Of a stretch of DNA of 64,000 nt, positions 1 to 8,936 are shown in pieces. The position numbers and the translations under genes were made by a program. The notes beneath the pieces were generated by a model. It was not told the DNA's origin and ran no database searches. It saw only the letters and a list, made by a program, of their open reading frames with translations. The stretch comes from Microbulbifer rhizosphaerae (lineage in GTDB: Bacteria; Pseudomonadota; Gammaproteobacteria; Pseudomonadales; Cellvibrionaceae). The DNA is taken from assembly GCF_014191725.1 (NCBI RefSeq), contig NZ_JACHWZ010000003.1:186001-250000 (forward strand), read 5' to 3'. The first letter of the stretch is position 1; each line of letters starts with the position of its first letter.

Positions 1-467
1 AAATGGTCGATCTTCGCTTTGAACGTAGCGACACTTTCCAGTTTGTTCTCGATAAAATCGAAGTGTTCCAGGTTCCCATGCTCGTCATAGCCGGTGCGCG
101 CCTCATCAAGTGCATCCATGTCTTCCGCAATGACCAAGGGGTTGAAGAGATAGCCTTTTTCGGATTTGTGATACTCGACGGGCAAGAACTCTCCATCTGT
201 TTCTAAAAGGCTTTTCAATGCGCCATAGGCTTTTTCGCTGAGGAACAGCTTACCACCCGACACACTGAGATCGGGGACAATATGCGCATCGCTATCGACC
301 TCGGGGAGGAATTCGATTCGAAACCCTGCCGGCCAGACGGAGGCATATTGAATCGGTGAGTGGTCGATATGGATGGGGTAGGCGCGCCCGAGCTTCTCGA
401 CCACTTCATCCGAGGGTATGTGGAAGATCAGGTATTCGTCATCCTGGTGGATGCGGTTGATACTCAT
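1..467 (-). CDS. Imm11/DUF1629-type immunity protein, C-terminus cut by window edge
   Basis: An open frame of 155 codons starts at ATG 467 and runs off the left edge, so the C-terminus is missing. The middle part (ESGGKLF-like stretch read as VSGGKLFLSEKAYGALKSLL, then a segment ending in LFNPL) matches my memory of the Imm11/DUF1629 (MXAN_0049) immunity family, proteins that neutralise nuclease or other polymorphic toxins in the cytoplasm. Its ATG overlaps the stop of the upstream toxin-like gene as ATGA, so the two should be translationally coupled. The toxin-then-immunity order and the tight overlap support the assignment. The family call is from pattern memory; the partnership is inferred from context. 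Confidence 0.7.
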   Translation of the reverse strand, partial: MSINRIHQDDEYLIFHIPSDEVVEKLGRAYPIHIDHSPIQYASVWPAGFRIEFLPEVDSDAHIVPDLSVSGGKLFLSEKAYGALKSLLETDGEFLPVEYHKSEKGYLFNPLVIAEDMDALDEARTGYDEHGNLEHFDFIENKLESVATFKAKIDH

Positions 468-1063
468 GCTTCCCTGCCCGCCGGCAGCATTACCCGTTGT
501 GGGAAAGTCGAGGTTTGCAGCTTCAGCTCAATCATTTTCAACGTCTGTACCAGCATCTCGTTTGTCTTGATCAGGGGGATATTAATCAGCGTCTCCAACC
601 ACTGATAGTAATGCTTTCTGTGGATACGGCTATGGGGCACGGCATTGCGAAGCCTTCCCCGCATATGGGCCTTGGCGGCCGTGTTTCGCGGCAGCCAGCA
701 GCCATTGATGGGATCGTCAATGCGCCTAGCAAACCACGAGAGCACAGCGCGCAACTTCGCCGCACTGGCATGACGCCCGGATATAATCGCATGTGCATCA
801 CAAAGCTTGTGAGGTCGGGGATCGCCGGCAGCGGTCAAAAAGGCCGCCAGTCGCCTGGAACAGTGTTCTTCGCTCTCCAGCGCCTTAACCGACATCTTCC
901 TGCCTTCAGCCCGATATGCCTCGATGCCCTCCTGAACCTGCCCGATCACGCCGACCTTGTGCAGGTCACTGATGGTCGGTTTTTCAAGAGCGGCAAATTC
1001 ATCAATGGCCAGATCCAGCCGGTCTTTCTGGTGAATTTTCTTATCTATCCTTGGCGGGGCCAT
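464..1063 (-). CDS. AHH-domain nuclease toxin (putative)
   Basis: A protein of about 199 residues. The C-terminal half resembles the AHH family of HNH-like nuclease toxins: a DAHAIISGRH segment, then an NGCWLP loop and a conserved HSRIHRKHYYQWL tail with spaced histidines. The usual AHH signature reads AHH; here it is AHA, so one signature histidine is replaced. There is no obvious signal peptide, PAAR, RHS or LXG delivery domain, so it may be an orphan toxin module or one that has lost its carrier. ATG 1063 is preferred over an in-frame TTG at 1069 because a CGGAA stretch lies 8 nt upstream. It ends in an ATGA overlap with the immunity gene. Confidence 0.65.
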   Translation of the reverse strand: MAPPRIDKKIHQKDRLDLAIDEFAALEKPTISDLHKVGVIGQVQEGIEAYRAEGRKMSVKALESEEHCSRRLAAFLTAAGDPRPHKLCDAHAIISGRHASAAKLRAVLSWFARRIDDPINGCWLPRNTAAKAHMRGRLRNAVPHSRIHRKHYYQWLETLINIPLIKTNEMLVQTLKMIELKLQTSTFPQRVMLPAGREA

Positions 1064-1221
1064 AAGCAAAGTTCCGTTTTGTTTGAGCGGTAGCTAAAGA
1101 TGCCCGTATGCCACGGGCTTGGTCATGTACTTTAACCTAAATTGGTTATCTGTGTCGTATACCTCTATGGCCTCAGAGCCGGTAAGGGACGGCTTTAATG
1201 CCTCAGTGCTGTGTTTGGGGC

Positions 1222-1806
1222 TTAGGGTTTCCCGCTTCCCGGTTGAATGTGCGAAGCCAGGCTGGGCAGGATTCTGGCGATATTGCGCGCATCGTCCTCG
1301 CCGCGGTGCAGCCGCCCTTCGAAGGTCAACCCGAGGGATTGCAGAACGCTGCCGAGGCCTGAGTGGCGCTTCTTGCCGGTCTTCTCCTGCCACAATGCCT
1401 TGAGGTTGATATGGGGCTTGGAAAAAAATGCCGGTGCGCAGTTGTGGCGCGCTTGCTCGACGCGGATCTGGTTGGAGTCGTACTGTCCCCAACTGGCCCA
1501 GGCCTGATACTCAAGTCCTTGCAGCCAGTCGTCTAGCAGCGACGTTGCCTCCGCAAAGCCCGGCGCAGCCGCCACTTGGTCACGATCTATGCCAGTGAGT
1601 TGGCAGCAGAAGTCGCTGAGTTCCGGGTTGATGGTGGGCCTCACCAGTTGGCTGTGGCTGGCCAGGATTTCTCCTTCCAGGGTTGCCAGAGCCAGCCCGA
1701 ATTCGATCACTTCCATGACCTCGACGGACTGGGGGCGATCGTCCCAGCAGGTGGCTTCGAGGTCGACGATCAATAATTGGCGGATGGAAGTATTCGGCAG
1801 AGTCAT
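1222..1806 (-). CDS. DEDDh 3'-5' exonuclease (ERI-1/KapD-like)
   Basis: A 194-residue exonuclease of the RNase T/DnaQ fold. The four metal-binding acidic positions of DEDDh enzymes can be picked out: DLEATCW near residue 16 (D and E), SWGQYDSNQI (D), and HRGEDDARNI near the C-terminus (H and D). The single-domain form and the DLEATC motif fit the ERI-1/KapD-like group, which trims 3' ends of RNA or short nucleic acids in the cytoplasm. It is the last gene of a three-gene minus-strand unit and its ATG overlaps the stop of the phosphatase gene as ATGA. The true substrate cannot be told from sequence. Confidence 0.85.
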   Translation of the reverse strand: MTLPNTSIRQLLIVDLEATCWDDRPQSVEVMEVIEFGLALATLEGEILASHSQLVRPTINPELSDFCCQLTGIDRDQVAAAPGFAEATSLLDDWLQGLEYQAWASWGQYDSNQIRVEQARHNCAPAFFSKPHINLKALWQEKTGKKRHSGLGSVLQSLGLTFEGRLHRGEDDARNIARILPSLASHIQPGSGKP

Positions 1807-2645
1807 GAAAGGGGCTCCGTTGTTCTTGGGGATTCACTGACGCACATCAGGGCCAGACGCTCGCCTTCCTCTCCGCGATAGGTATCCAGGAAGTGGCAGT
1901 TGCCCACGACGACCGGCTTGGGTACGAAGTTGTGGCCGAGGTAGAGGGCCTCGATGCCCTCGATCCGGAAGGGGGCGAGGGCATCCGGTTTGGCATGGGT
2001 AATTGTGCTCATGCGCTCCAGAAATAGTCGTTTGTATTCGGCCAGGGTGCGTTTCGCATCGCCCAACCCTAACAGGCGCCTGTATAGCTGGCTAGCCAGG
2101 AAACGATCCCACAGGAACTGCTCCGCGGTACTCGCCACTCGCTCGTTATCTTCCAGCGATGCACCAGCGGACCAGGCCTCTTCGATTGCGGTCAGAGCAC
2201 GCAGCGTTCGCGGCCAGCTGCCGCCGAGGATGTTGGCGTGGATCAGACCGATGCGCCGCCCGTCGGCGTCCAGTTCGATGGCCCATGGCCAGCGCCTGAC
2301 CTGGCTCACCAAGTGTTGCCGCTGCGCCCGCGGCAACCTGTAGAACCATTCGCCGCCGTTGGCGCGGTGCCGATCGGCGGTTTCCGGATTCTCGAAGCCG
2401 GCGATCATCATCGCCTCGTGGTTGCCGAGAATGCCGAAATAGCTCTTTTGATCGACCATTGCGAGCAGGAGTTCGCTGTCCGGGCCTCGGTCGACCAGGT
2501 CGCCCAGACAGAACAGGCGGTCGCGGGCCGGATCGAAGGCGACCTCCTGCAATTGCTCATGCAGTTGCTGCAAGTGGCCATGCACGTCTCCGACGACAAA
2601 GTCCCGTCCGGCAAGATTCCTGTCGACTTTAAGGAACATACTCAT
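1803..2645 (-). CDS. PPP-family metallophosphatase (ApaH/PrpA-like)
   Basis: About 280 residues with all the metal-site motifs of the PPP phosphoesterase family in order: GDVHGH, GDLVDRGPDS, GNHE, then histidines in LIHANI and LGHN. These enzymes act on phosphoproteins or dinucleoside polyphosphates; the size and GNHE context fit bacterial PrpA/ApaH-like enzymes, but the substrate is unknown. The frame is open up to 2729, but the family homology starts at MSMFLK, so ATG 2645 (or 2639) is chosen; neither has a strong Shine-Dalgarno. It overlaps the exonuclease start by 4 nt and lies about 160 bp downstream of the NMN adenylyltransferase gene. Confidence 0.85.
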   Translation of the reverse strand: MSMFLKVDRNLAGRDFVVGDVHGHLQQLHEQLQEVAFDPARDRLFCLGDLVDRGPDSELLLAMVDQKSYFGILGNHEAMMIAGFENPETADRHRANGGEWFYRLPRAQRQHLVSQVRRWPWAIELDADGRRIGLIHANILGGSWPRTLRALTAIEEAWSAGASLEDNERVASTAEQFLWDRFLASQLYRRLLGLGDAKRTLAEYKRLFLERMSTITHAKPDALAPFRIEGIEALYLGHNFVPKPVVVGNCHFLDTYRGEEGERLALMCVSESPRTTEPLS

Positions 2646-2807
2646 GAAAAATTCGAGCGATTGGTTGGAGGTTGAGCATTTCCGCCGTTGATAGCCTCCA
2701 TGTGAACGACAGTGAGGCGGATGAAGCAAGTTTATCGCACCAACATAAACTCGCTAAACCCGCTCTAAAAGCACATTGGTGGGGCGCGGCACCCCGAAAG
2801 GGCCGCT

Positions 2808-3866
2808 CTACGCTGTCCCCACCAGGGACTGGATGATGTAGTAGTGATCCTCGAACATCTCCTGGGGATCCAGTGCACCCAGTGGCACCCACCTAGCATG
2901 GCGGGCGTCGTCGCCGCCCTTTACCTTGGGTAACTGGCTGCTGGGTTCCAGTTCAATATAAAAGGCGTGGGTAATGGTTCTGCCGCGGGCGGAGCGATAA
3001 GGCTCGTCGAAGACGTCCTGGCGGCGGATCGAGCCCTTGAGCACTGGGGCCGGCACCTTGAGCCGGGTCTCTTCGCGCAGTTCCCGCAGGCAGGCATCCA
3101 CCAGCTTCTCCTGTGGATCGACAAAGCCGCCGGGCAGCGCCCAGAGGCCTCGACCGGGCAAGGCCCGCCGCTCCACCAACAGCACGTGCCCTGACTGAAT
3201 TACAACTGCATCCACCGTGACGTGTGTGGGCGGGTAGGGCGCTGCAGCCCAAGAGGCCTTGTATTTGGCGACGAACTCGGCTTCCTCGCGCATCGCCTGG
3301 TAGGTTGGATCCGAGTCCACGAAGCCTCGCAGGGCCTGGGCCACCGGTGACGGAAGCACGCAGGAGCCCTCTAGGTCCCGCAACTGGCCGGCGGGATTAT
3401 CGTCGAACACCCGTTCCCGGATGGGTGTCGCGCTGATGCTCTCGAAATTGTCGACGCCCAGCGCATCCCACTGAGGGAACAGGTTCAGGTAGAAGCCGGT
3501 GTGATCTTTCCGGTGGCCTATCAGCGCGATCTTCGGCGGCTTGTGCGGCACTGGGTGATGCGCGGTCACTATCCCCGATACCGAGGTCTGCACATTGCGC
3601 ACCCACAACTCGTCGTTGTAGGGCACGTCCATCAGCGGCAGGCAGATGAGGCGGGCCTTCTCCTCATCGGAAAGGCAGGCCCGGATATGGGTTTCCCGTT
3701 CCTGATGAGTCCAGGGGTTTCGGGGATTGCGAGGTTGAAAGGCCGAGCCGATCAGGACGATCAGGCGCTCTGCCCGGGACAGCCCTTCCTCGACCACCTT
3801 GAGGTGCCCCACATGAAATGGCTGAAAGCGGCCGATAAAGATCGCGAAATCGTAGTCTCTGGACAT
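2808..3866 (-). CDS. nadM: Bifunctional NMN adenylyltransferase / Nudix hydrolase
   Basis: A 352-residue two-domain protein. The N-terminal half has the nucleotidyltransferase signature GRFQPFHVGH near residue 12 and ISATPIRER near residue 145, which together bind ATP and NMN to make NAD. The C-terminal half (from about residue 215) is a Nudix domain with box GGFVDPQEKL..RELREET; the box glycine after REEx is an arginine here (RL instead of GU), which is atypical but keeps the catalytic glutamates. Known two-domain relatives (slr0787 type) join NAD synthesis to ADP-ribose hydrolysis. It is the first gene of the unit with the phosphatase and exonuclease and has a near-palindrome upstream at 3937-3961. 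Confidence 0.9.
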   Translation of the reverse strand: MSRDYDFAIFIGRFQPFHVGHLKVVEEGLSRAERLIVLIGSAFQPRNPRNPWTHQERETHIRACLSDEEKARLICLPLMDVPYNDELWVRNVQTSVSGIVTAHHPVPHKPPKIALIGHRKDHTGFYLNLFPQWDALGVDNFESISATPIRERVFDDNPAGQLRDLEGSCVLPSPVAQALRGFVDSDPTYQAMREEAEFVAKYKASWAAAPYPPTHVTVDAVVIQSGHVLLVERRALPGRGLWALPGGFVDPQEKLVDACLRELREETRLKVPAPVLKGSIRRQDVFDEPYRSARGRTITHAFYIELEPSSQLPKVKGGDDARHARWVPLGALDPQEMFEDHYYIIQSLVGTA

Positions 3867-3936
3867 GGCAGCAAGCTCCTTGCTGGGGTGAATGGCTCTG
3901 GTCTATCCAGTGCCATGATTATTCGGCTCCATATTA

Positions 3937-3961
3937 TTGACTTTTAGACACTAATAGTCAA
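3937..3961. promoter_or_regulatory. Near-perfect palindrome upstream of nadM
   Basis: A 25-bp dyad centred on 3949: arms TTGACT and AGTCAA outside, TTAG and CTAA inside, with 10 of 12 base pairs matching. It lies about 70 bp before the nadM-type start codon. An operator for the NAD-synthesis unit (for example for an NrtR-type repressor) is possible; the regulator is not in this window. Confidence 0.5.
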
Positions 3962-4187
3962 GAAACAGATGCCTTGTTAGCCAGCGTGCTATGCACGAGA
4001 CTACATTATTATATGATTTGCTAGACGAGGATCTTGGCATTGAACTCTGAAAAGAATCTGCGACGCTTGGACTTTTTTCTATCCATCGTTCCGATATATA
4101 TTTCCTATTTCTCTGCTGCCTTATTAGCTATTTCTTTTTCGCGGCATTGTAGTATTCGGCTTTAGTAGAGCAATACAGATTGGGCCG
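3962..4187. other. AT-rich spacer between CBASS operon end and nadM unit
   Basis: No supported gene. Together with the palindrome just before it, this forms a 321-bp gap (3867-4187) that is clearly richer in A and T than its surroundings, as is common next to acquired defence modules. I see no strong terminator hairpin after cap3 and no tRNA-like end that would mark an attachment site. Confidence 0.4.
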
Positions 4188-4664
4188 CTACTCTATAGGG
4201 TCAAGCACAGAACCGCGCCCTGAACTTGGTACCAATTCTACATATAGAGATTTTCGTCCGACGATGGCAGCAAGCATTAGCCGCTTGTCCTGACGCTTCG
4301 CCGATAAACGGTTCCACTCTGACCTATCGAGAACAGAAGGATGAGGATGGTCTTCCGGATGGGTGTGCCATTCACCCAGATAGCGGACGGTTCCCTGACT
4401 CATCACCCATCGTGACATGGCGATGGCTTCGTGGCCAAATAGCATCCGCTCGAAAAGATAAGGAAACCGCTTATCCAATGCCGTGGGAGCCGTCGCTTGC
4501 TCAATGAGCATATGGGTTCCATGGACAGAACCGAGTAGAAGCCCACCAGCTTCGCAGTCGGTATCATTGTTCTGAATATGCTGACAAAAAGTTTCCAGCG
4601 TCGCCGTCGAAAAATGCAGCAGCGTTCTTTTGTCGTTGGTCGTCCAAGAGCTCATGAACTGCAT
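4188..4664 (-). CDS. cap3: Cap3, JAMM/MPN isopeptidase of type II CBASS
   Basis: About 158 residues with a JAB1/MPN metalloprotease core: a glutamate in CEAGGLLLG, then the zinc motif EWHTHP followed by seven residues and SVLD, the JAMM pattern E..HxHP..S..D. In type II CBASS, Cap3 removes the Cap2-made conjugate from target proteins such as the cyclase. Three starts are possible. ATG 4664 has GGGAG 8 nt upstream and is used here; ATG 4655 forms an ATGA overlap with the cap2 stop, typical of coupling; the longest frame opens at 4697. Last gene of the operon. Confidence 0.9.
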   Translation of the reverse strand: MQFMSSWTTNDKRTLLHFSTATLETFCQHIQNNDTDCEAGGLLLGSVHGTHMLIEQATAPTALDKRFPYLFERMLFGHEAIAMSRWVMSQGTVRYLGEWHTHPEDHPHPSVLDRSEWNRLSAKRQDKRLMLAAIVGRKSLYVELVPSSGRGSVLDPIE

Positions 4665-6283
4665 AGGGGACACTCCCGATCCAGCAGTGGATCGCAATCG
4701 GGAGTGGCAAGCTGCTGGACGCGATCGATCAGTCTGGTTCGCAACGCAGGGGAATAGATACCATTGACCCAGTCAAGTGTCATCTCAACGCCTAGACTGG
4801 CGGCATGCACCGACACCGAAGCGGGAAATGGCACGTACAAGCCTTCACATCCATGCCCCGCCAAGATGGCAGGAAGAGGATCGAAGGTGGAACGGAGCTC
4901 GCCTCTTCTGTTGCTATGCCATAGACATCGGTAGCACGCACCAGATGCGTTCGTTCTGAGAAGCGCACGGACAGCCGTTCCCGGCCCCTCGATCCAGACC
5001 GAAAGCATTGGTGTAGGTGGTGGATAATGGCCACACAGCCAATGCCCGAGGGATTCTTCCCCGGTGGCATCTATGAGAAGGTCCAGTTCTCCAAGTTGGG
5101 CCTGCCTGACATCCACGGGGAGAGCACGAATCTCGGCCCCTGGCGCCAAGCGTTTGAGCTCCTTCGCCATGGCCTCGGCTTTGTTCGACAGCAGATCCGG
5201 AAATCCCAGGCGATGACGCCCGATGTTTTGCGGGAGAAGGCAATCGAAGTCCACTAACGTGAGCTTTCCACCGCAGGTACCCGCCCCAGCTTTGACCAGC
5301 ATGTCCGACAGATATCCGCCGATCGTGCCGCATCCCACAACGGCTACGTTTTTACTCGCAAGTGTCTTTGACTTTGGCATGTTCCGCTGGGCAAGGTACC
5401 GATCGTCAATTCTGACCACCGAGATGGGCATCACCTTCAATCCATAGCTCAAATCTTTGCGATCTGCGACCTTGCTCTTTTGGACCGGAAGTTGGCGGTC
5501 ATAGAGAACCGCAAAGCCATACGCCATCAACGGAGACTCGATAATGATCAGAACGCCATTGACCTTTTTCCTTTCTCCCTCCTTGATTCGCTCGTGAATC
5601 TTGCGCCGGCATCGAGGGTCAAGGGTGCTTTGCCACGCCAAGATATCTCCAACTGTTTCGGGGGGCCAATGGCTGGTCAGAGGACGAGGTTGGGTACCAG
5701 TCTTTATCCGATAAGTCAGCACCGTTCTATCGGTTACTTGGTAGCCGAGCGATGCCAGCTTCTCAGTTGTTCGATCTTCGTTGTCGGTGATGAACCACAA
5801 AGGACTTCCATTAGCCTGCGTGACTATGCAGTTCTGTCGCCCTAGGTCTGCGCCCTGTATGTCCACGAAGCAAAGCCAGCCATGCCAATAGGCGAAGAAC
5901 TCTTCCGCGAGGTCTTCAATCATCTCCCCCTGCATGATCTGCCCGAACACGACGGCCGCGCGTTGCAGGCACGCCAGCGACTGTCCGACAGGATCGTAGA
6001 TGTCCAGAACGACGGTACCCTTGACGAGATAGCAAAGCCCGCCATCTGCGCCAAGATGAGGAACCGCTGCGGGCAGCTCAGGAGGGATTTCCAGCAGCCG
6101 GATGCGAGGCAAGTCGAAGAACGTGGGGTCAAGCTGGACTTCGCACGGACAACCCTTGTCCGCTTGGGGCGGGGTCAACCGCCCGTGCAGTCGGAACCAG
6201 CCATCATCCGTCTTGCCAACAAACTCGAAGCCTCGCTGCTTGAAGGCCTCGATTACGTCTGCGACTGCTGCAACGTAGCTCAT
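4652..6283 (-). CDS. cap2: Cap2, E2-E1 fusion conjugating enzyme of type II CBASS
   Basis: A 543-residue ubiquitin-transfer-like enzyme. Residues 1-150 form the E2-like domain with the likely catalytic Cys84 in GGLCYL. From about residue 305 comes a ThiF/E1 adenylation domain with nucleotide motif GCGTIGG (317-323) and VDFD (about 344-347). CxxC pairs at 450/453 and 538/541 probably hold zinc, and Cys479 in the [11 protein letters not shown] stretch is a good candidate for the E1 cysteine. Cap2 joins the C-terminus of the CD-NTase to targets and primes signalling. It overlaps the cyclase stop by ATGA and is followed by cap3, the standard order. Confidence 0.93.
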   Translation of the reverse strand: MSYVAAVADVIEAFKQRGFEFVGKTDDGWFRLHGRLTPPQADKGCPCEVQLDPTFFDLPRIRLLEIPPELPAAVPHLGADGGLCYLVKGTVVLDIYDPVGQSLACLQRAAVVFGQIMQGEMIEDLAEEFFAYWHGWLCFVDIQGADLGRQNCIVTQANGSPLWFITDNEDRTTEKLASLGYQVTDRTVLTYRIKTGTQPRPLTSHWPPETVGDILAWQSTLDPRCRRKIHERIKEGERKKVNGVLIIIESPLMAYGFAVLYDRQLPVQKSKVADRKDLSYGLKVMPISVVRIDDRYLAQRNMPKSKTLASKNVAVVGCGTIGGYLSDMLVKAGAGTCGGKLTLVDFDCLLPQNIGRHRLGFPDLLSNKAEAMAKELKRLAPGAEIRALPVDVRQAQLGELDLLIDATGEESLGHWLCGHYPPPTPMLSVWIEGPGTAVRALLRTNASGACYRCLWHSNRRGELRSTFDPLPAILAGHGCEGLYVPFPASVSVHAASLGVEMTLDWVNGIYSPALRTRLIDRVQQLATPDCDPLLDRECPLCSS

Positions 6284-7422
6284 CCAGCCTTCGTTCGTCC
6301 GACAAGTTCGCTCGGACCAGCAGTGGCGGGCGCTGCGACAATGGTGGCGGCAACGGATACCACCTTGACCCGATCCGGCTCGTTCGGAAAGCGTGGGCCG
6401 AACTCACCCTGCATCCAAATGCAGGCCTGTGAAGGGCTACCGGCGTCGGTGGCCCCGCGCAGCACTTTCTCAAGTTCTTCGAATGCCTTTGCCGCTTCTT
6501 CGACACCCGTTTTACCAAGTCGCTCTGTGAGCGACTCAGACTCATCCACGGGGTTATCCACTCCCGCCCGCAACCTGGCCGGTAGTACCGCGACGACATC
6601 CAGCAACGCGAGGTCGTCGCGCCGATCACGCTTCTCAAAGAGAGGGGACGCAGCGGCCATCAACAGGATCGAAGCGGGTCCACCGCTAGACCACCTCCAA
6701 TCGCGGAACGCCTTCAAATAACGAACCACGCGGCGGAGCTGCTCTCCTTTGGCCTCCACTTCGCTCAGGAACCACTCCTTCACAGGCCTGGGGTCAGAGG
6801 GCTTCCAGTTGCATTCACGATGGGCCAGGAGCACCTTGTCAGCCGGCAATGCTGTCCAGGCATCTCGCTCCGCCATGTTCACCGCTTCCGTCAGCGAGTC
6901 GTAGCCATATCGCTCCATCGAAGCCTTTGCGAGCGTGACAAATTCCTCGTCGGGAATGGCGTACAGAGGGACATCAATGTGTGCATACGTGGCAATGACA
7001 ATGCGGATGCACGTCGGCTTGTCGGTGACAAGCTTCCACCCCTTTTCCTCGACCAGCGACTTCAATGCTTCTTCCGCAGCTGCAAAGAACACCGTCGCCG
7101 CAGTGCTGGGACGCCTCGTCTGCGAGACGAAACTCATTGGCAGATAACAGCCATCATCAACATCCGCCTGCTGAGGGCGTTGTGCCGGGGAGTTCAGCGT
7201 CTTGTATGCCCACGACCCTTGCGTGAAGAAGCGCGGCTGCGGCACGCCTTCCGTGTACCCGCTTGCCCTCAGCACGCGAGGGATGCCTGAGCGCAGGCAG
7301 TCCCTGACATCAGTGCGTGCGCTGCCGATCCATGCGCGTTGCTCAGACGTCAGATCCAGCTCGTCATGCATGCAGGATTCGTCATCGATGGTGGTGAAGA
7401 AAAGCGGGCTCAAGTTCAGCAT
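6280..7422 (-). CDS. cdnA: DncV-like CD-NTase, cyclic dinucleotide synthase
   Basis: A 380-residue clade A CD-NTase. The active site is intact: QGSW (Gly69-Ser70), DVDDG (Asp87 and Asp89) and a third acidic residue in [11 protein letters not shown] (Asp150). These line up with the known GS, D131/D133 and D193 positions of Vibrio cholerae DncV, and much of the rest matches DncV ([26 protein letters not shown]). The likely product is 3',3'-cGAMP, made upon phage infection to activate CapV; the nucleotide choice is inferred from family. The C-terminal tail ends in KAG, fitting conjugation by Cap2. It overlaps capV by 7 bp and cap2 by 4 bp. Confidence 0.93.
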   Translation of the reverse strand: MLNLSPLFFTTIDDESCMHDELDLTSEQRAWIGSARTDVRDCLRSGIPRVLRASGYTEGVPQPRFFTQGSWAYKTLNSPAQRPQQADVDDGCYLPMSFVSQTRRPSTAATVFFAAAEEALKSLVEEKGWKLVTDKPTCIRIVIATYAHIDVPLYAIPDEEFVTLAKASMERYGYDSLTEAVNMAERDAWTALPADKVLLAHRECNWKPSDPRPVKEWFLSEVEAKGEQLRRVVRYLKAFRDWRWSSGGPASILLMAAASPLFEKRDRRDDLALLDVVAVLPARLRAGVDNPVDESESLTERLGKTGVEEAAKAFEELEKVLRGATDAGSPSQACIWMQGEFGPRFPNEPDRVKVVSVAATIVAAPATAGPSELVGRTKAG

Positions 7423-8417
7423 GCGGCCTCCGGAACATTTTTGTTGGGGCCGTGATAGAAGATGGGTGCGCCGGCCTGGTGCGCTCGAAACGGCTGGAAA
7501 AGAGGATCGCCGAGCGCACGCTGCGCTGCGTGGTTGCCGCGATCCTTGAGCGTATTCGTGGCACCAATGGAAACCCGATCCAGCGCCTTCACGTCCTTGC
7601 TTTGATCCGGCGTTGCCTTGTCGTCGATCTGGAAGTAGTTGTTCCCCAGCGCCTGCCGAAGCATGTAGTCCACTGACGACTCCTGGGAGGAGATCACGAG
7701 ATCAAAGAGCCCCCCGCGCCACTTGCCGAATCCGCGGTCAAGGCTGGCGCCGCCGCGAACGGTCGCACCGATGGTCATCGTGCCGATGGCGAGGACCCGA
7801 ACCAGCGCATCCTGTTTCGGCGCCAGGAACGTCTTGATTTCGTGCAACCCGAACAGGCCGGGGGCATTGCCCACCAGCCCTCCGTCCGCGAAGACACCGC
7901 GGTCGTTGCGCGCCAGAGGAAAGTAGACGGGCGCGGCGGCTGTCGCTAACGCAACATCGACGATCTTCATGCGGTGATCCAACTCAAAGGAAGGATGGTG
8001 AGGTGTTTTGAAGAACTGCCCGCGCCCTGTTGAGTAGTTGACTGCCGGCACGAGAACACGATGCTTCAAGTCGCCAATCGTGGTCCCTTGGAAGCGCTCG
8101 GTCAGCACTTCTCTCAATCCCGCGGAGTCATGCTTTGCGGTCAACCAGAATCCCAGGAGCCGCCGTGGAAGGCTGCGACAACCAAAGATGCGGCTGCCTT
8201 GGTCTTCAAACAGTGCTTTGAGTTCATGGGCCGGAATTTCCGCAGCCAGTCCCAAAGCCAGCATCCCGCCTGCCGATGTGCCGCAAATCAGATCAAAGTG
8301 CGAAGCGATAGGACGACCCAGCACGGCTTCAAGTTCGGCAAGAACCGTAGCCGTATAGAGGCCGCGATAGCCTCCGCCCGACAGGGCGAGCACATGGTAG
8401 GTAGGGATATCAGCCAT
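7416..8417 (-). CDS. capV: CapV, patatin-like phospholipase effector of CBASS
   Basis: A 333-residue patatin-family phospholipase. The oxyanion loop SGGGYRGL lies at 13-20, the nucleophile elbow GTSAG at 46-50 (Ser48), and the catalytic aspartate in FADGG (Asp178). In the VSP-1 type of CBASS, CapV is switched on by 3',3'-cGAMP and degrades membrane phospholipids, killing the infected cell. It stands directly before the cyclase gene with a 7-bp overlap, the order capV-dncV-cap2-cap3 known from V. cholerae. A DUF2188 gene sits 6 bp upstream. Confidence 0.94.
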   Translation of the reverse strand: MADIPTYHVLALSGGGYRGLYTATVLAELEAVLGRPIASHFDLICGTSAGGMLALGLAAEIPAHELKALFEDQGSRIFGCRSLPRRLLGFWLTAKHDSAGLREVLTERFQGTTIGDLKHRVLVPAVNYSTGRGQFFKTPHHPSFELDHRMKIVDVALATAAAPVYFPLARNDRGVFADGGLVGNAPGLFGLHEIKTFLAPKQDALVRVLAIGTMTIGATVRGGASLDRGFGKWRGGLFDLVISSQESSVDYMLRQALGNNYFQIDDKATPDQSKDVKALDRVSIGATNTLKDRGNHAAQRALGDPLFQPFRAHQAGAPIFYHGPNKNVPEAAC

Positions 8418-8423
8418 GGCACC

Positions 8424-8648
8424 TTAACCTCTCGGGGGAAAGGAGTCGTCGCCATGGCTATCCTTGTCACGGATACGGCCATCTGGACGATGGATAACGA
8501 GTTCGGACTTCTGGTTGCGTGCAATATCCCGCGCAGCATCTATTGCCTGTTGCTGCGTGTCACGCACGGAGGTAGCTCGCTGGTTGCCAGCGCCTTTGAC
8601 AGCCCAACCGTCTTGATGAGGAACAACATGCTGATTTTTTCCGGCCAT
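8424..8648 (-). CDS. DUF2188 small protein leading the CBASS operon
   Basis: A 74-residue basic protein starting MAGKNQHVVPHQDGWAVKG, with a later ARNQKSELVIH segment and ending in FPPRG. This is the DUF2188 pattern; the function of the family is unknown to me. ATG 8648 has a strong AGGAGA six nt upstream. It ends 6 bp before capV, so it appears to be the first gene of the CBASS operon and would share its operators. It is not part of the standard four-gene system: it may be an accessory factor, an unrelated stress gene caught in the operon, or a leader that sets capV translation. Confidence 0.85.
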   Translation of the reverse strand: MAGKNQHVVPHQDGWAVKGAGNQRATSVRDTQQQAIDAARDIARNQKSELVIHRPDGRIRDKDSHGDDSFPPRG

Positions 8649-8727
8649 GATGGCTCTCCTATAGTGGATCTATGGAAGTCCCAGCCCGTCGGCTGGGTTG
8701 TCAATGGCCGCCCTCTGTAGCACAATA

Positions 8728-8747
8728 TGTTGCTCAGTCAGACAACA
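8728..8747. promoter_or_regulatory. Operator-like dyad O1
   Basis: TGTTGCTCAGTCAGACAACA: 8-bp arms around a 4-bp spacer with two mismatched pairs. The right arm AGACAACA is identical to that of O2, 66 bp away centre to centre. It lies about 80 bp upstream of the first CBASS operon start codon. Confidence 0.65.
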
Positions 8748-8793
8748 GGAAGGCCGAGCCAATCCAAGCCGAAGCGTTCGTAAAACCTGCCTC

Positions 8794-8813
8794 TGTTGTC
8801 TGGCTAGACAACA
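8794..8813. promoter_or_regulatory. Operator-like dyad O2
   Basis: TGTTGTCTGGCTAGACAACA: perfect 8-bp inverted arms TGTTGTCT/AGACAACA around a GGCT spacer, in the same intergenic region as O1. A pair of matching dyads between a divergent XRE gene and its presumed target operon is what a repressor binding site would look like. Confidence 0.7.
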
Positions 8814-8936
8814 ATGTATCAGAGCATGTGCGCCGGTGCAACTCCCGTGCAACATGCGCCTTTAAACTCGACTGGATGCGGATTGGTGCAACCGAGGGCT
8901 ATGGTCTTCTTCCCGCAACCGCAAGGATCAGAACTC

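Larger units (their letters stand above)
8649..8936. promoter_or_regulatory. Divergent promoter region between CBASS operon and regulator genes
   Basis: A 288-bp spacer holding promoters in both directions. It contains two 20-bp dyads (listed separately) and three copies of GTGCAAC (about 8838, 8849 and 8884) nearer the regulator gene. The frame opening at 8814 extends through this region but lacks homology, so the spacer is treated as non-coding. Confidence 0.6.

Noticed and set aside
5882-6721. A 279-codon plus-strand frame opposite cap2 and the cyclase
   Set aside because: No domain features; it overlaps two confidently called genes.
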